A stretch of DNA of 64,000 bases from NCBI RefSeq assembly GCF_023343835.1, contig NC_064440.1, positions 30,573,537 to 30,637,536 of the forward strand. Direction: 5' to 3'. Positions 37,301 through 50,305 of this stretch are shown in pieces (position 1 is the stretch's first letter; each line of letters opens with the position of its first letter). The DNA is from Lagopus muta (taxonomy: Eukaryota; Chordata; Aves; Galliformes; Phasianidae). Both the position numbers and the translations under genes were made by a program. The notes beneath the pieces were generated by a model that made no database searches, was not told the origin of the DNA, and worked only from the letters and a program-made list of their open reading frames with translations.

Positions 37301-40300
37301 ACCAGAATGCAAAGGCATGGTCTGGAAAGAAAAAGAACCAACCAAAAAGAAAAATAAGCTCTAGAAAGCAAAGGGAAAGGAGCAGGAAACCAATGCCAAA
37401 CGGAAAAGAAAAAGAGCCAAGTTAACCGGGGAAAAAGTACCAAAAAAAAAAGCAAGGGCATTGACTGCAACAATATGGCAAAGCAAAAAGTTCAGAGCAA
37501 CACAGTGAGACAATATAAAAGCTAACAAAATCTAAGGGGAGAGCATGGGGAAAAAAATTGAAAAACAGAATAAAAGAAGTGAAGTAGAAAGTAGAACAAA
37601 GCAAAGCAATGCCGGAAAACCAAGAGCCAAGGAACAGAATGAACAACCATAACGAAAGCAAACCAAAAAACCCAAACAAACAGGACATAAACAATGGAGA
37701 GCTAAGGAGCAGTAGAGAAAAAAAAAAAGAGAACAAAGGAAAGGAAACCAAAAAGAGACAATAAACTGAAAGAAAAAGAACCAACCAAAAAGAAAAATAA
37801 GCAGTAGAAAGCAAAGCCAAAGGAGAAGGAAACAAAAGCCAAAAGAAAAAGAAAAAGAGCCAAGTTAATAGGGGGAAAAGCAAAGCAATGCCCGAAAACC
37901 AAGAGCCAAGGAACAGAATGAACAACCAAAAGGAAAGCAAACCAAAAACAAACAAACAAACAAACATGAAAAGAAAAAAGGAGAAAAAAGGAAACCAAAC
38001 AAACTAACTTGAAATGAAAAAGGAGAGCAAAGGAAAAGGAGCAGTAGAGAAAGCAAATCGAAGTGAACTAAGGAAAACAAACCAATGTGATGCAATGGAA
38101 AAAGACTAAAAAAAAGAACCAAAACCCACCAACAGAACAGCAAAGCAATCGGATTCAGTAAGACGACAAAGCAAATGTGACAAGAGACTGCGATGCCGGC
38201 CAAAACTCCCCATCCGTGCCTGGGAGGAGGAAAGGGTAGCTACTGGGCATGCGGCCACCTCCAGCAGAGATGCACGTCCTCAGCTGGCACCCGTCGAGGA
38301 GTCTGCGGCTGCAAGCAGGACAAAACATCTCTCTGGAGGAAGGGAAAGCACTCGAGGTCATGCCGAGGAGGAGGTCAGGGTAGCTACCGGGCACGGATGC
38401 TGCCAGGCATCTGAAGAAAAGCCTCAAGTCCACGAAGGATGTAAGAATGAACAGCCCAGAAGCCTAACATCAGGTAAGTAAAGGCAAGATAAGAGGAAGG
38501 AAGCAGCCTCGGGGACGAGGAAGGAGGAAGAACGTAATGAAAGCAAAAGAAAAAGAGGAGAACAGAGAAGGCATACTACCAGAATGCAAAGGCATGGTCT
38601 GGAAAGAAAAAGAACCAACCAAAAAGAAAAAATAAGCACTAGAAAGCAAAGCCAAAGGAGCAGGAAACAAAAGCCAAAAGGAAAAGAAAAAGAGCCAAGT
38701 AATCCGAGAGAAAATGTACAAAAAAAAGCAAGGGCGTTGACTGCAACAATATGGCAAAGCAAAAAGTTCAGAGCAACACAGTGAGACAATATAAAAGCTA
38801 ACAAAATCTAAGGGGAGAGCATGGGGAAAAAAAAAAATAGAAAAACAGAATAAAAGAAGTGAAGTAGAAAGTAGAACAAAGCAAAGCAATGCTGGAAAAC
38901 CAAGAGCCAAGGAACAGAATGAACAACCATAACGAAAGCAAACCAAAAAACCCAAACAAACAGGACATAAACAATGGAGAGCTAAGGAGCAGTAGAGAAA
39001 AAAAAAAGAGAACAAAGGAAAGGAAACCAAAAAGAGACAATAAACTGAAAGAAAAAGAACCAACCAAAAAGAAAAATAAGCAGTAGAAAGCAAAGCCAAA
39101 GGAGAAGGAAACAAAAGCCAAAAGAAAAAGAAAAAGAGCCAAGTTAATAGGGGGAAAAGCAAAGCAATGCCCGAAAACCAAGAGCCAAGGAACAGAATGA
39201 ACAACCAAACGGAAAGCAAACCAAAAACAAACAAACAAACAAACATGAAAAGAAAGAAGGAGAAAAAAGGAAACCAAACAAACTAACTTGAAATGAAAAA
39301 GGAGAGCAAAGGAAAAGGAGCAGTAGAGAAAGCAAAACCAAGTGAAAAAAATAAAGCAAACCAATGTGATGCAATGGAAAAAGACTAAAAAATGAAAAGA
39401 CAAAGAACCAAAACCCACCAACAGAACAGCAAAGCAATCGGATTCAGTAAGACGGCAAAGCAAATGTGACAAGAGACTGCGATGCCGGCCAAAACTCCCC
39501 ATCCGTGCCTGGGAGGAGGAAAGGGTAGCTACTGGGCATGCGGCCACCTCCAGCAGAGATGCACGTCCTCAGCTGGCACCCGTCGAAAAGTCTGCAGCTG
39601 CAAGCAGGACAAAACAACTCTCTGGAGGAAAGGAAAGCGCTCGAGGTCATGCCGAGGAGGAGGTCAGGGTAGCTACCGGGCACGGATGCTGCCAGGCATC
39701 TGAAGAAAAGCCTCAAGTCCACGAAGGGTGTAAGAATGAACAGTCCAGAAGGCTAAAGTCAGGTAAGTAAAGGCAAGGTAAGAGGAAGGAAGCCGCCATG
39801 GGGACGAGGAAGGAAGAAGAATCTGATGAAAGCAAAAGAGGGGAAAAGAGAAGGCATACTTTTAGAATGCAAAGGCATGGTCTGGAAAGAAAAAGAACCA
39901 ACCAAAAAGAAAAAATAAGCACTACAAAGCAAAGCCAAAGGAGCAGGAAACAAAAGCCAAAAGGAAAAGAAAAAGAGCCAAGTAATCCGAGAGAAAAAGT
40001 ACAAAAAAAAGCAAGGGCATTGACTGCAACAATATGGCAAAGCAAGAAGTTCAGAGCAACACAGTGAGACAATATAAAAGCTAACAAAATCTAAGGGGAG
40101 AACATGGAGGAAAAAATAACAAAACAAACCAGAATGGAAGACAAGAAGCAAATTTGAAAGTAGGACAAAGCAAAGCAATGCCGGAAAACCAAGAGCCAAG
40201 GAACGGAATGAACAACTAAAACGAAAGCAAACCAAAAAACCCAAACAAACAGGACATAAACAATGGAGAGCTAAGGAGCAGTAGAGAAAAAAAAAACAAA

Positions 40301-43300
40301 GTGAACAAAGGAAAGGAAACCAAAAAGAGACAATAAACTGAAAGAAAAAGAACCAACCAAAAAGAAAAATAAGCAGTAGAAAGCAAAGCCAAAGGAGAAG
40401 GAAACAAAAGCCAAAAGGAAAAGAAAAAGAGCCAAGTTAATAGGGGGAAAAGCAAAGCAATGCCCGAAAACCAAGAGCCAAGGAACAGAATGAACAACCA
40501 AAAGGAAAGCAAACCAAAAACAAACAAACAAACATGAAAAGAAAAAAGGAGAAAAAAGGAAACCAAACAAACTAACTTGAAATGAAAAAGGAGAGCAAAG
40601 GAAAAGGAGCAGTAGAGAAAGCAAAACCAAGTGAAAAAAATAAAGCAAACCAATGTGACCAATGGAAACAGAGACAATAAACGGAAAGACAAAGAACCAA
40701 AACCCACCAACAGAACAGCAAAGCAATCGGATTCGATGTGACAGCAAAGCAAAGGTGGCAAGAGACTGCGATGCCGGCCAAAACTCCCCATCCGTGCCTG
40801 GGAGGAGGAAAGGGTAGCTACTGGGCATGCGGCCACCTCCAGCAGAGATGCACGTCCTCAGCTGGCACCCGTCGAGGAGTCTGCGGCTGCAAGCAGGACA
40901 AAACATCTCTCTGGAGGAAGGGAAAGCGCTCGAGGTCATGCCGAGGAGGAGGTCAGGGTAGCTACCGGGCACGGATGCTGCCAGGCATCTGAAGAAAAGC
41001 CTCAAGTCCACGAAGGATGTAAGAATGAACAGCCCAGAAGCCTAACATCAGGTAAGTAAAGGCAAGATAAGAGGAAGGAAGCAGCCATGGGGACGAGGAA
41101 GGAGGAAGAACGTAATGAAAGCAAAAGAAAAAGAGGAGAACAGAGAAGGCATACTACCAGAATGCAAAGGCATGGTCTGGAAAGAAAAAGAACCAACCAA
41201 AAAGAAAAAATAAGCACTACAAAGCAAAGCCAAAGGAGCAGGAAACAAAAGCCAAAAGGAAAAGAAAAAGAGCCAAGTAATCCGAGAGAAAAAGTACAAA
41301 AAAAAGCAAGGGCGTTGACTGCAACAATATGGCAAAGCAAAAAACTCAGAGCAGCACAGTGAGACAATATAAAAGCTAACAAAATCTAAGGGGAGAACAT
41401 GGAGGAAAAAATAACAAAACAAACCAGAATGGAAGACAAGAAGCAAATCTGAAAGTAGGACAAAGCAAAGCAATGCTGGAAAACCAAGAGCCAAGGAACA
41501 GAATGAACAACCAAAACGAAAGCAAACCAAAAAACCCAAACAAACAGGACATAAACAATGGAGAGCTAAGGAGCAGTAGAGAAAAAAAAAACAAAGTGAA
41601 CAAAGGAAAGGAAACCAAAAAGAGACAATAAACTGAAAGAAAAAGAACCAACCAAAAAGAAAAATAAGCAGTAGAAAGCAAAGCCAAAGGAGAAGGAAAC
41701 AAAAGCCAAAAGGAAAAGAAAAAGAGCCTAGTTAATAGGGGAAAAGAAAAGCAATGCCCGAAAACCAAGAGCCAAGGAACAGAATGAACAACCAAAAGGA
41801 AAGCAAACCAAAAACAAACAAACAAACAAACATGAAAAGAAAAAAGGAGAAAAAAGGAAACCAAACAAACTAACTTGAAATGAAAAAGGAGAGCAAAGGA
41901 AAAGGAGCAGTAGAGAAAGCAAAACCAAGTGAAAAAAAGAAAGCAAACCAATGTGACCAATGGAAACAGAGACAATAAACGGAAAGACAAAGAACCAAAA
42001 CCCACCAACAGAACAGCAAAGCAATTGGATTCGATGTGACAGCAAAGCAAAGGTGGCAAGAGACTGCGATGCCGGCCAAAACTCCCCATCCGTGCCTGGG
42101 AGGAGGAAAGGGTAGCTACTGGGCATGCGGCCACCTCCAGCAGAGATGCACGTCCTCAGCTGGCACCCGTCGAGGAGTCTGCGGCTGCAAGCAGGACAAA
42201 ACATCTCTCTGGAGGAAGGGAAAGCGCTCGAGGTCATGCCGAGGAGGAGGTCAGGGTAGCTACCGGGCACGGATGCTGCCAGGCATCTGAAGAAAAGCCT
42301 CAACTCCACGACGAGGACAGAGGCAAGGACAGGGAGGATGTAAGAATGAACTGTCCAAAAGGCTAAAGTCAGGTAAGTAAAGGCATGGTAAGAGGAAGGA
42401 AGCCGCCATGGGGACGACAAGGAGGAAGAACGTAATGACAGCAAAAGAAAAAGAGGAGAACAGAGAAGGCATACTACCAGAATGCAAAGGCATGGTCTGG
42501 AAAGAAAAAGAACCAACCAAAAAGAAAAATAAGCTCTAGAAAGCAAAGCCAAAGGAGCAGGAAACCAATGCCAAACGGAAAAGAAAAAGAGCCAAGTTAA
42601 CCGGGGAAAAAGTACCAAAAAAAAAAAAAAGCAAGGGCATTGACTGCAACAATATGGCAAAGCAAAAAGTTCAGAGCAACACAGTGAGACAATATAAAAG
42701 CTAACAAAATCTAAGGGGAGAGCATGGGGAAAAAAAAAATAGAAAAACAGAATAAAAGAAGTGAAGTAGAAAGTAGAACAAAGCAAAGCAATGCCGGAAA
42801 ACCAAGAGCCAAGGAACAGAATGAACAACCATAACGAAAGCAAACCAAAAAACCCAAACAAACAGGACATAAACAATGGAGAGCTAAGGAGCAGTAGATA
42901 AAAAAAAAAGTGAACAAAGGAAAGGAAACCAAAAAGAGACAATAAACTGAAAGAAAAAGAACCAACCAAAAAGAAAAATAAGCAGTAGAAAGCAAAGCCA
43001 AAGGAGAAGGAAACAAAAGCCAAAAGGAAAAGAAAAAGAGCCAAGTTAATAGGGGGAAAAGCAAAGCAATGCCCGAAAACCAAGAGCCAAGGAACAGAAT
43101 GAACAACCAAAAGGAAAGCAAACCAAAAACAAACAAACAAACAAACATGAAAAGAAAAAAGGAGAAAAAAGGAAACCAAACAAACTAACTTGAAATGAAA
43201 AAGGAGAGCAAAGGAAAAGGAGCAGTAGAGAAAGCAAATCGAAGGGAACTAAGGAAAACAAACCAATGTGATGCAATGGAAAAAGACTAAAAAAAAGAAC

Positions 43301-46300
43301 CAAAACCCACCAACAGAACAGCAAAGCAATCGGATTCAGTAAGACGGCAAAGCAAATGTGACAAGAGACTGCGATGCCGGCCAAAACTCCCCATCCGTGC
43401 CTGGGAGGAGGAAAGGGTAGCTACTGGGCATGCGGCCACCTCCAGCAGAGATGCACGTCCTCAGCTGGCACCCGTCGAGGAGTCTGCGGCTGCAAGCAGG
43501 ACAAAACATCTCTCTGGAGGAAGGGAAAGCACTCGAGGTCATGCCGAGGAGGAGGTCAGGGTAGCTACCGGGCACGGATGCTGCCAGGCATCTGAAGAAA
43601 AGCCTCAAGTCCACGAAGGATGTAAGAATGAACAGCCCAGAAGCCTAACATCAGGTAAGTAAAGGCAAGATAAGAGGAAGGAAGCAGCCTTGGGGACGAC
43701 AAGGAGGAAGAACGTAATGAAAGCAAAAGAAAAAGAGGAGAACAGAGAAGGCATACTACCAGAATGCAAAGGCATGGTCTGGAAAGAAAAAGAACCAACC
43801 AAAAAGAAAAATAAGATCTAGAAAGCAAAGCCAAAGGAGCAGGAAACAAAAGCCAAAAGGAAAAGAAAAAGAGCCAAGTAATCCGAGAGAAAAAGTACAA
43901 AAAAAAGCAAGGGCGTTGACTGCAACAATATGGCAAAGCAAAAAACTCAGAGCAACACATTGAGACAATATAAAAGCTAACAAAATCTAAGGGGAGAACA
44001 TGGAGGAAAAAATAACAAAACAAACCAGAATGAAAGTCAAGAAGCAAATCTGAAAGTAGGACAAAGCAAAGCAATGCCGGAAAACCAAGAGCCAAGGAAC
44101 GGAATGAACAACTAAAACGAAAGCAAACCAAAAAACCCAAACAAACAGGACATAAACAATGGAGAGCTAAGGAGCAGTAGAGAAAAAAAAAACAAAGTGA
44201 ACAAAGGAAAGGAAACCAAAAAGAGACAATAAACTGAAAGAAAAAGAACCAACCAAAAAGAAAAATAAGCAGTAGAAAGCAAAGCCAAAGGAGAAGGAAA
44301 CAAAAGCCAAAAGGAAAAGAAAAAGAGCCAAGTTAATAGGGGGAAAAGCAAAGCAATGCCCGAAAACCAAGAGCCAAGGAACAGAATGAACAACCAAAAG
44401 GAAAGCAAACCAAAAACAAACAAACAAACAAACATGAAAAGAAAAAAGGAGAAAAAAGGAAACCAAACAAACTAACTTGAAATGAAAAAGGAGAGCAAAG
44501 GAAAAGGAGCAGTAGAGAAAGCAAAACCAAGTGAAAAAAAGAAAGCAAACCAATGTGACCAATGGAAACAGAGACAATAAAGGGAAAGACAAAGAACCAA
44601 AACCCACCAACAGAACAGCAAAGCAATCGGATTCGATGTGACAGCAAAGCAAAGGTGGCAAGAGACTGCGATGCCGGCCAAAACTCCCCATCCGTGCCTG
44701 GGAGGAGGAAAGGGTAGCTACTGGGCATGCGGCCACCTCCAGCAGAGATGCACGTCCTCAGCTGGCACCCGTCGAGGAGTCTGCGGCTGCAAGCAGGACA
44801 AAACATCTCTCTGGAGGAAGGGAAAGCGCTCGAGGTCATGCCGAGGAGGAGGTCAGGGTAGCTACCGGGCACGGATGCTGCCAGGCATCTGAAGAAAAGC
44901 CTCAAGTCCACGAAGGATGTAAGAATGAACAGCCCAGAAGCCTAACATCAGGTAAGTAAAGGCAAGGTAAGAGGAAGGAAGCAGTGATGGGGACGAGGAA
45001 GGAGGAAGAACGTAATGAAAGCAAAAGAAAAAGAGGAGAACAGAGAAGGCATACTACCAGAATGCAAAGGCATGGTCTGGAAAGAAAAAGAACCAACCAA
45101 AAAGAAAAAATAAGCACTACAAAGCAAAGCCAAAGGAGCAGGAAACAAAAGCCAAAAGGAAAAGAAAAAGAGCCAAGTAATCGGAGAGAAAAAGTACAAA
45201 AAAAAGCAAGGGCGTTGACTGCAACAATATGGCAAAGCAAAAAGTTCAGAGCAACACACTGAGACAATATAAAAGCTAACAAAATCTAAGGGGAGAACAT
45301 GGAGGAAAAAATAACAAAACAAACCAGAATGGAAGACAAGAAGCAAATCTGAAAGTAGGACAAAGCAAAGCAATGCTGGAAAACCAAGAGCCAAGGAACG
45401 GAATGAACAACCAAAACGAAAGCAAACCAAAAAACCCAAACAAACAGGACATAAACAATGGAGAGCTAAGGAGCAGTAGAGAAAAAAAAAAAAGAGAACA
45501 AAGGAAAGGAAACCAAAGAGACAATAAACTGAAAGAAAAAGAACCAACCAAAAAGAAAAATAAGCAGTAGAAAGCAAAGCCAAAGGAGAAGGAAACAAAA
45601 GCCAAAAGGAAAAGAAAAAGAGCCAAGTTAATAGGGGGAAAAGCAAAGCAATGCCCGAAAACCAAGAGCCAAGGAACAGAATGAACAACCAAAAGGAAAG
45701 CAAACCAAAAACAAACAAACAAACAAACATGAAAAGAAAAAAGGAGAAAAAAGGAAACCAAACAAACTAACTTGAAATGAAAAAGGAGAGCAAAGGAAAA
45801 GGAGCAGTAGAGAAAGCAAATTGAAGGGAACTAAGGAAAACAAACCAATGTGATGCAATGGAAAAAGACTAAAAAAAAGAACCAAAACCCACCAACAGAA
45901 CAGCAAAGCAATCGGATTCGATGTGACAGCAAAGCAAATGTGACAAGAGACTGCGATGCCGGCCAAAACTCCCCATCCGTGCCTGGGAGGAGGAAAGGGT
46001 AGCTACTGGGCATGCGGCCACCTCCAGCAGAGATGCACGTCCTCAGCTGGCACCCGTCGAGGAGTCTGCGGCTGCAAGCAGGACAAAACATCTCTCTGGA
46101 GGAAGGGAAAGCGCTCGAGGTCATGCCGAGGAGGAGGTCAGGGTAGCTACCGGGCACGGATGCTGCCAGGCATCTGAAGAAAAGCCTCAACTCCACGACG
46201 AGGACAGAGGCAAGGACAGGGAGGATGTAAGAATGAACTGTCCAAAAGGCTAAAGTCAGGTAAGTAAAGGCAAGGTAAGAGGAAGGAAGCCGCCATGGGG

Positions 46301-49300
46301 ACGACAAGGAGGAAGAACGTAATGAAAGCAAAAGAAAAAGAGGAGAACAGAGAAGGCATACTACCAGAATGCAAAGGCATGGTCTGGAAAGAAAAAGAAC
46401 CAACCAAAAAGAAAAATAAGCTCTAGAAAGCAAAGCCAAAGGAGCAGGAAACCAATGCCAAACGGAAAAGAAAAAGAGCGAAGTTAACCGGGGAAAAAGT
46501 ACCAAAAAAAAAAAAAAAGCAATGGCATTGACTGCAACAATATGGCAAAGCAAAAAGTTCAGAGCAACACAGTGAGACAATATAAAAGCTAACAAAATCT
46601 AAGGGGAGAGCATGGGGAAAAAAAAAAATAGAAAAACAGAATAAAAGAAGTGAAGTAGAAAGTAGAACAAAGCAAAGCAATGCTGGAAAACCAAGAGCCA
46701 AGGAACAGAATGAACAACCATAACGAAAGCAAACCAAAAAACCCAAACAAACAGGACATAAACAATGGAGAGCTAAGGAGCAGTAGAGAAAAAAAAAAGT
46801 GAACAAAGGAAAGGAAACCAAAAAGAGACAATAAACTGAAAGAAAAAGAACCAACCAAAAAGAAAAATAAGCAGTAGAAAGCAAAGCCAAAGGAGAAGGA
46901 AACAAAAGCCAAAAGGAAAAGAAAAAGAGCCAAGTTAATAGGGGGAAAAGCAAAGCAATGCCCGAAAACCAAGAGCCAAGGAACAGAATGAACAACCAAA
47001 AGGAAAGCAAACCAAAAACAAACAAACAAACAAACATGAAAAGAAAGAAGGAGAAAAAAGGAAACCAAACAAACTAACTTGAAATGAAAAAGGAGAGCAA
47101 AGGAAAAGGAGCAGTAGAGAAAGCAAATCGAAGGGAACTAAGGAAAACAAACCAATGTGATGCAATGGAAAAAGACTAAAAAAAAGAACCAAAACCCACC
47201 AACAGAACAGCAAAGCAATCGGATTCAGTAAGACGGCAAAGCAAATGTGACAAGAGACTGCGATGCCGGCCAAAACTCCCCATCCGTGCCTGGGAGGAGG
47301 AAAGGGTAGCTACTGGGCATGCGGCCACCTCCAGCAGAGATGCACGTCCTCAGCTGGCACCCGTCGAGGAGTCTGCGGCTGCAAGCAGGACAAAACATCT
47401 CTCTGGAGGAAGGGAAAGCACTCGAGGTCATGCCGAGGAGGAGGTCAGGGTAGCTACCGGGCACGGATGCTGCCAGGCATCTGAAGAAAAGCCTCAAGTC
47501 CACGAAGGATGTAAGAATGAACAGCCCAGAAGCCTAACATCAGGTAAGTAAAGGCAAGATAAGAGGAAGGAAGCAGCCTTGGGGACGACAAGGAGGAAGA
47601 ACGTAATGAAAGCAAAAGAAAAAGAGGAGAACAGAGAAGGCATACTACCAGAATGCAAAGGCATGGTCTGGAAAGAAAAAGAACCAACCAAAAAGAAAAA
47701 TAAGATCTAGAAAGCAAAGCCAAAGGAGCAGGAAACAAAAGCCAAAAGGAAAAGAAAAAGAGCCAAGTAATCCGAGAGAAAAAGTACAAAAAAAAGCAAG
47801 GGCGTTGACTGCAACAATATGGCAAAGCAAAAAACTCAGAGCAACACATTGAGACAATATAAAAGCTAACAAAATCTAAGGGGAGAACATGGAGGAAAAA
47901 ATAACAAAACAAACCAGAATGAAAGTCAAGAAGCAAATCTGAAAGTAGGACAAAGCAAAGCAATGCCGGAAAACCAAGAGCCAAGGAACAGAATGAACAA
48001 CAAAAAGGATAGCAAATAAAAAAAAACCAAAGAAACATGAAATGAACAAAGGAGAGCAATGGAAAAGGAGCAGTAGAGAAAGCAAATCGAAGGGAACTAA
48101 GGAAAGCAAACCAATGTGATGCAATGGAAACAGACACCATAAACGGAAAGACAAAGAACCAAAACCCACCAACAGAACAGCAAAGCAATTGGATTCAATG
48201 AGACGGCAAAGAAAGGTGACAAGAGACTGCGATGCCGGCCAAAACTCCCCATCCGTGCCTGGGAGGAGGAAAGGGTAGCTACTGGGCATGCGGCCACCTC
48301 CAGCAGAGATGCACGTCCTCAGCTGGCACCCGTGGAGGAGTCTGCGGCTGCAAGCAGGACAAAACATCTCTCTGGAGGAAGGGAAAGCGCTCGAGGTCAT
48401 GCCGAGGAGGAGGTCAGGGTAGCTACCGGGCACGGATGCTGCCAGGCATCTGAAGAAAAGCCTCAACTCCACGAAGGATGTAAGAATGAACAGTCCAGAA
48501 GGCTAAAGTCAGGTAAGTAAAGGCAAGGTAAGAGGAAGGAAGCCGCCATGGGGACGAGGAAGGAAGAAGAACGTAATGAAAGCAAAAGAAAAAGAGGAGA
48601 ACAGAGAAGGCATACTACCAGAATGCAAAGGCATGGTCTGGAAAGAAAAAGAACCAACCAAAAAGAAAAATAAGCTCTAGAAAGCAAAGCCAAAGGAGCA
48701 GGAAACAAAAGCCAAAAGGAAAAGAAAAAGAGCCAAGTTAACCGAGGAAAAAAGTACAAAAAAAAAAAGCAAGGGCGTTGACTGCATCAATATGGCAAAG
48801 CAAAAAGTTCAGAGCAACACAGTGAGACAATATTAAAGCTAACAAAATCTAAGGGGAGAGCATGGAGGAAAAAATAACAAAACAAACCAGAATGGAAGAC
48901 AAGAAGCAAATCTGAAAGTAGGACAAAGCAAAGCAATGCTGGAAAACCAAGCGCCAAGGAACGGAATGAACAACAAAAAGGAAAGCAAATAAAATACAAA
49001 AAACCAAACATGAAATGAACAAAGGAGAGCAATGGAAAAGGAGCAGTAGAGAAAGCAAAACCAAGTGAAAAAAAAAAAAACCAATGAGACCGTTGGATAA
49101 ACAGACAAAGAACGGAAAGACAAAGAACCAAAGCCCACCAACAGAACAGCAAAGCAATCGGATTCAGTAAGACGGCAAAGCAAAGGAGACAAGAGACTGC
49201 GGTGCCGGCCAAAACTCCCCATCCGTGCCTGGGAGGAGGAAAGGGTAGCTACTGGGCATGCGGCCACCTCCAGCAGAGATGCACGTCCTCAGCTGGCACC

Positions 49301-49429
49301 CGTCGTGGAGTCTGCGGCTGCAAGCAGGACAAAACATCTCTCTGGAGGAAGGGAAAGCGCTCGAGGTCATGCCGAGGAGGAGGTCAGGGTAGCTACCGGG
49401 CACGGATGCTGCCAGGCATCTGAAGAAAG

Positions 49430-50278
49430 CCTCAAGTACACATTGAGGACAGAGGCAAGGACGGGGAGGATGTAAGAATGAACAGACCAGAAGGCTAAAG
49501 TCAGGTAAGTAAAGGCAAGGTAAGAGGAAGGAAGCAGCCATGGGGACGACAAGGAGGAAGAATCTGATGAAAGCAAAAGAGGGGAAAAGAGAAGGCATAC
49601 TTTTAGAATGCAAAGGCATGGTCTGGAAAGAAAAAGAACCAACCAAAAAGAAAAATAAGCACTAGAAAGCAAAGCCAAAGGAGCAGGAAACAAAAGCCAA
49701 AAGGAAAAGAGCCAAGTAAACGGGGAAAAAGTACAAAAAAAAGCAAGGGCGTTGACTGCATCAATATGGCAAAGCAAGAAGTTCAGAGCAACACATTGAG
49801 ACAATATAAAAGCTAACAAAATCTAAGGGGAGAACATGGAGGAAAAAATAACAAAACAAACCAGAATGGAAGACAAGAAGCAAATCTGAAAGTAGGACAA
49901 AGCAAAGCAATGCCCGAAAACCAAGCGCCAAGGAACAGAATGAACAACAAAAAGGAAAGCAAACCAAAAAAACCAAACAAACATGAAATGAACAAAGCAG
50001 AGCAAAGGAAAAGGAGCAGTACAGAAAGCAAAATGAAGGGAACAAAGGAAAGCAAACCAATGTGACCAATGAAAACAGAGACAATAAACGGAAAGACAAA
50101 GAACCAATCAGAAAGAAAAATAAGCAGTAGAAAGCAAAGCGAAACGTGCAGTATAGAAAGGCAAAAGGGAAAGAAAAACAGCAATGGAAACCGGGGGGAA
50201 AAAGTACAAAAAGAACAAGGGCTTGGACTGCAAGAATATAATAAAGCAAAAAATCAAAGTAACACAATGAGACAATAA
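49430..50278. repeat. Degenerate right edge of the macrosatellite
   Basis: After the last GC core the sequence follows the monomer to about 50,090 and then becomes an increasingly altered version, with a gtgcagtatagaaagg variant, a ggggggaaa run and no further core. It ends at gagacaataaaaaacc, the same monomer phase at which the array begins on the left. Decay is thus concentrated at the right border. Confidence 0.75.
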
Positions 50279-50305
50279 AAAACCTTTCTTTTAATGGTTG
50301 AATTG

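Larger units (their letters stand above)
27484..50278. repeat. Macrosatellite array, 18 GC-core monomers of about 1.29 or 0.97 kb
   Basis: Head-to-tail monomers. The conserved GC core starts at 28171, 29460, 30759, 32064, 33365, 34331, 35609, 36894, 38193, 39482, 40771, 42069, 43374, 44671, 45956, 47263, 48232 and 49202. Fourteen of the 17 intervals are 1,278-1,307 bp and three are 966-970 bp. Outside the core the plus strand is A-rich and T-poor, built from words such as aaagcaaagc, gaaaaccaag and aaccaaccaaaaag. Monomers look more than 90 percent identical by eye, apart from the right edge. The array starts abruptly at the CR1 junction with gacaatataaaagc and ends with gagacaataaaaaacc. Long minus-strand open frames arise because stops need T on the plus strand, and the period is usually not a multiple of three. 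I do not recognise it as a described avian satellite. Confidence 0.95.

Noticed and set aside
28160-49480. Identity with the chicken W-linked XhoI satellite, because nearly every monomer has one CTCGAG
   Set aside because: That family is built, as far as I recall, from roughly 21-bp units with alternating A and T clusters. This monomer has almost no T runs and no such short period.
27484-50278. A CRISPR-like array
   Set aside because: The units are long, contiguous and without spacers, and the window is clearly vertebrate.
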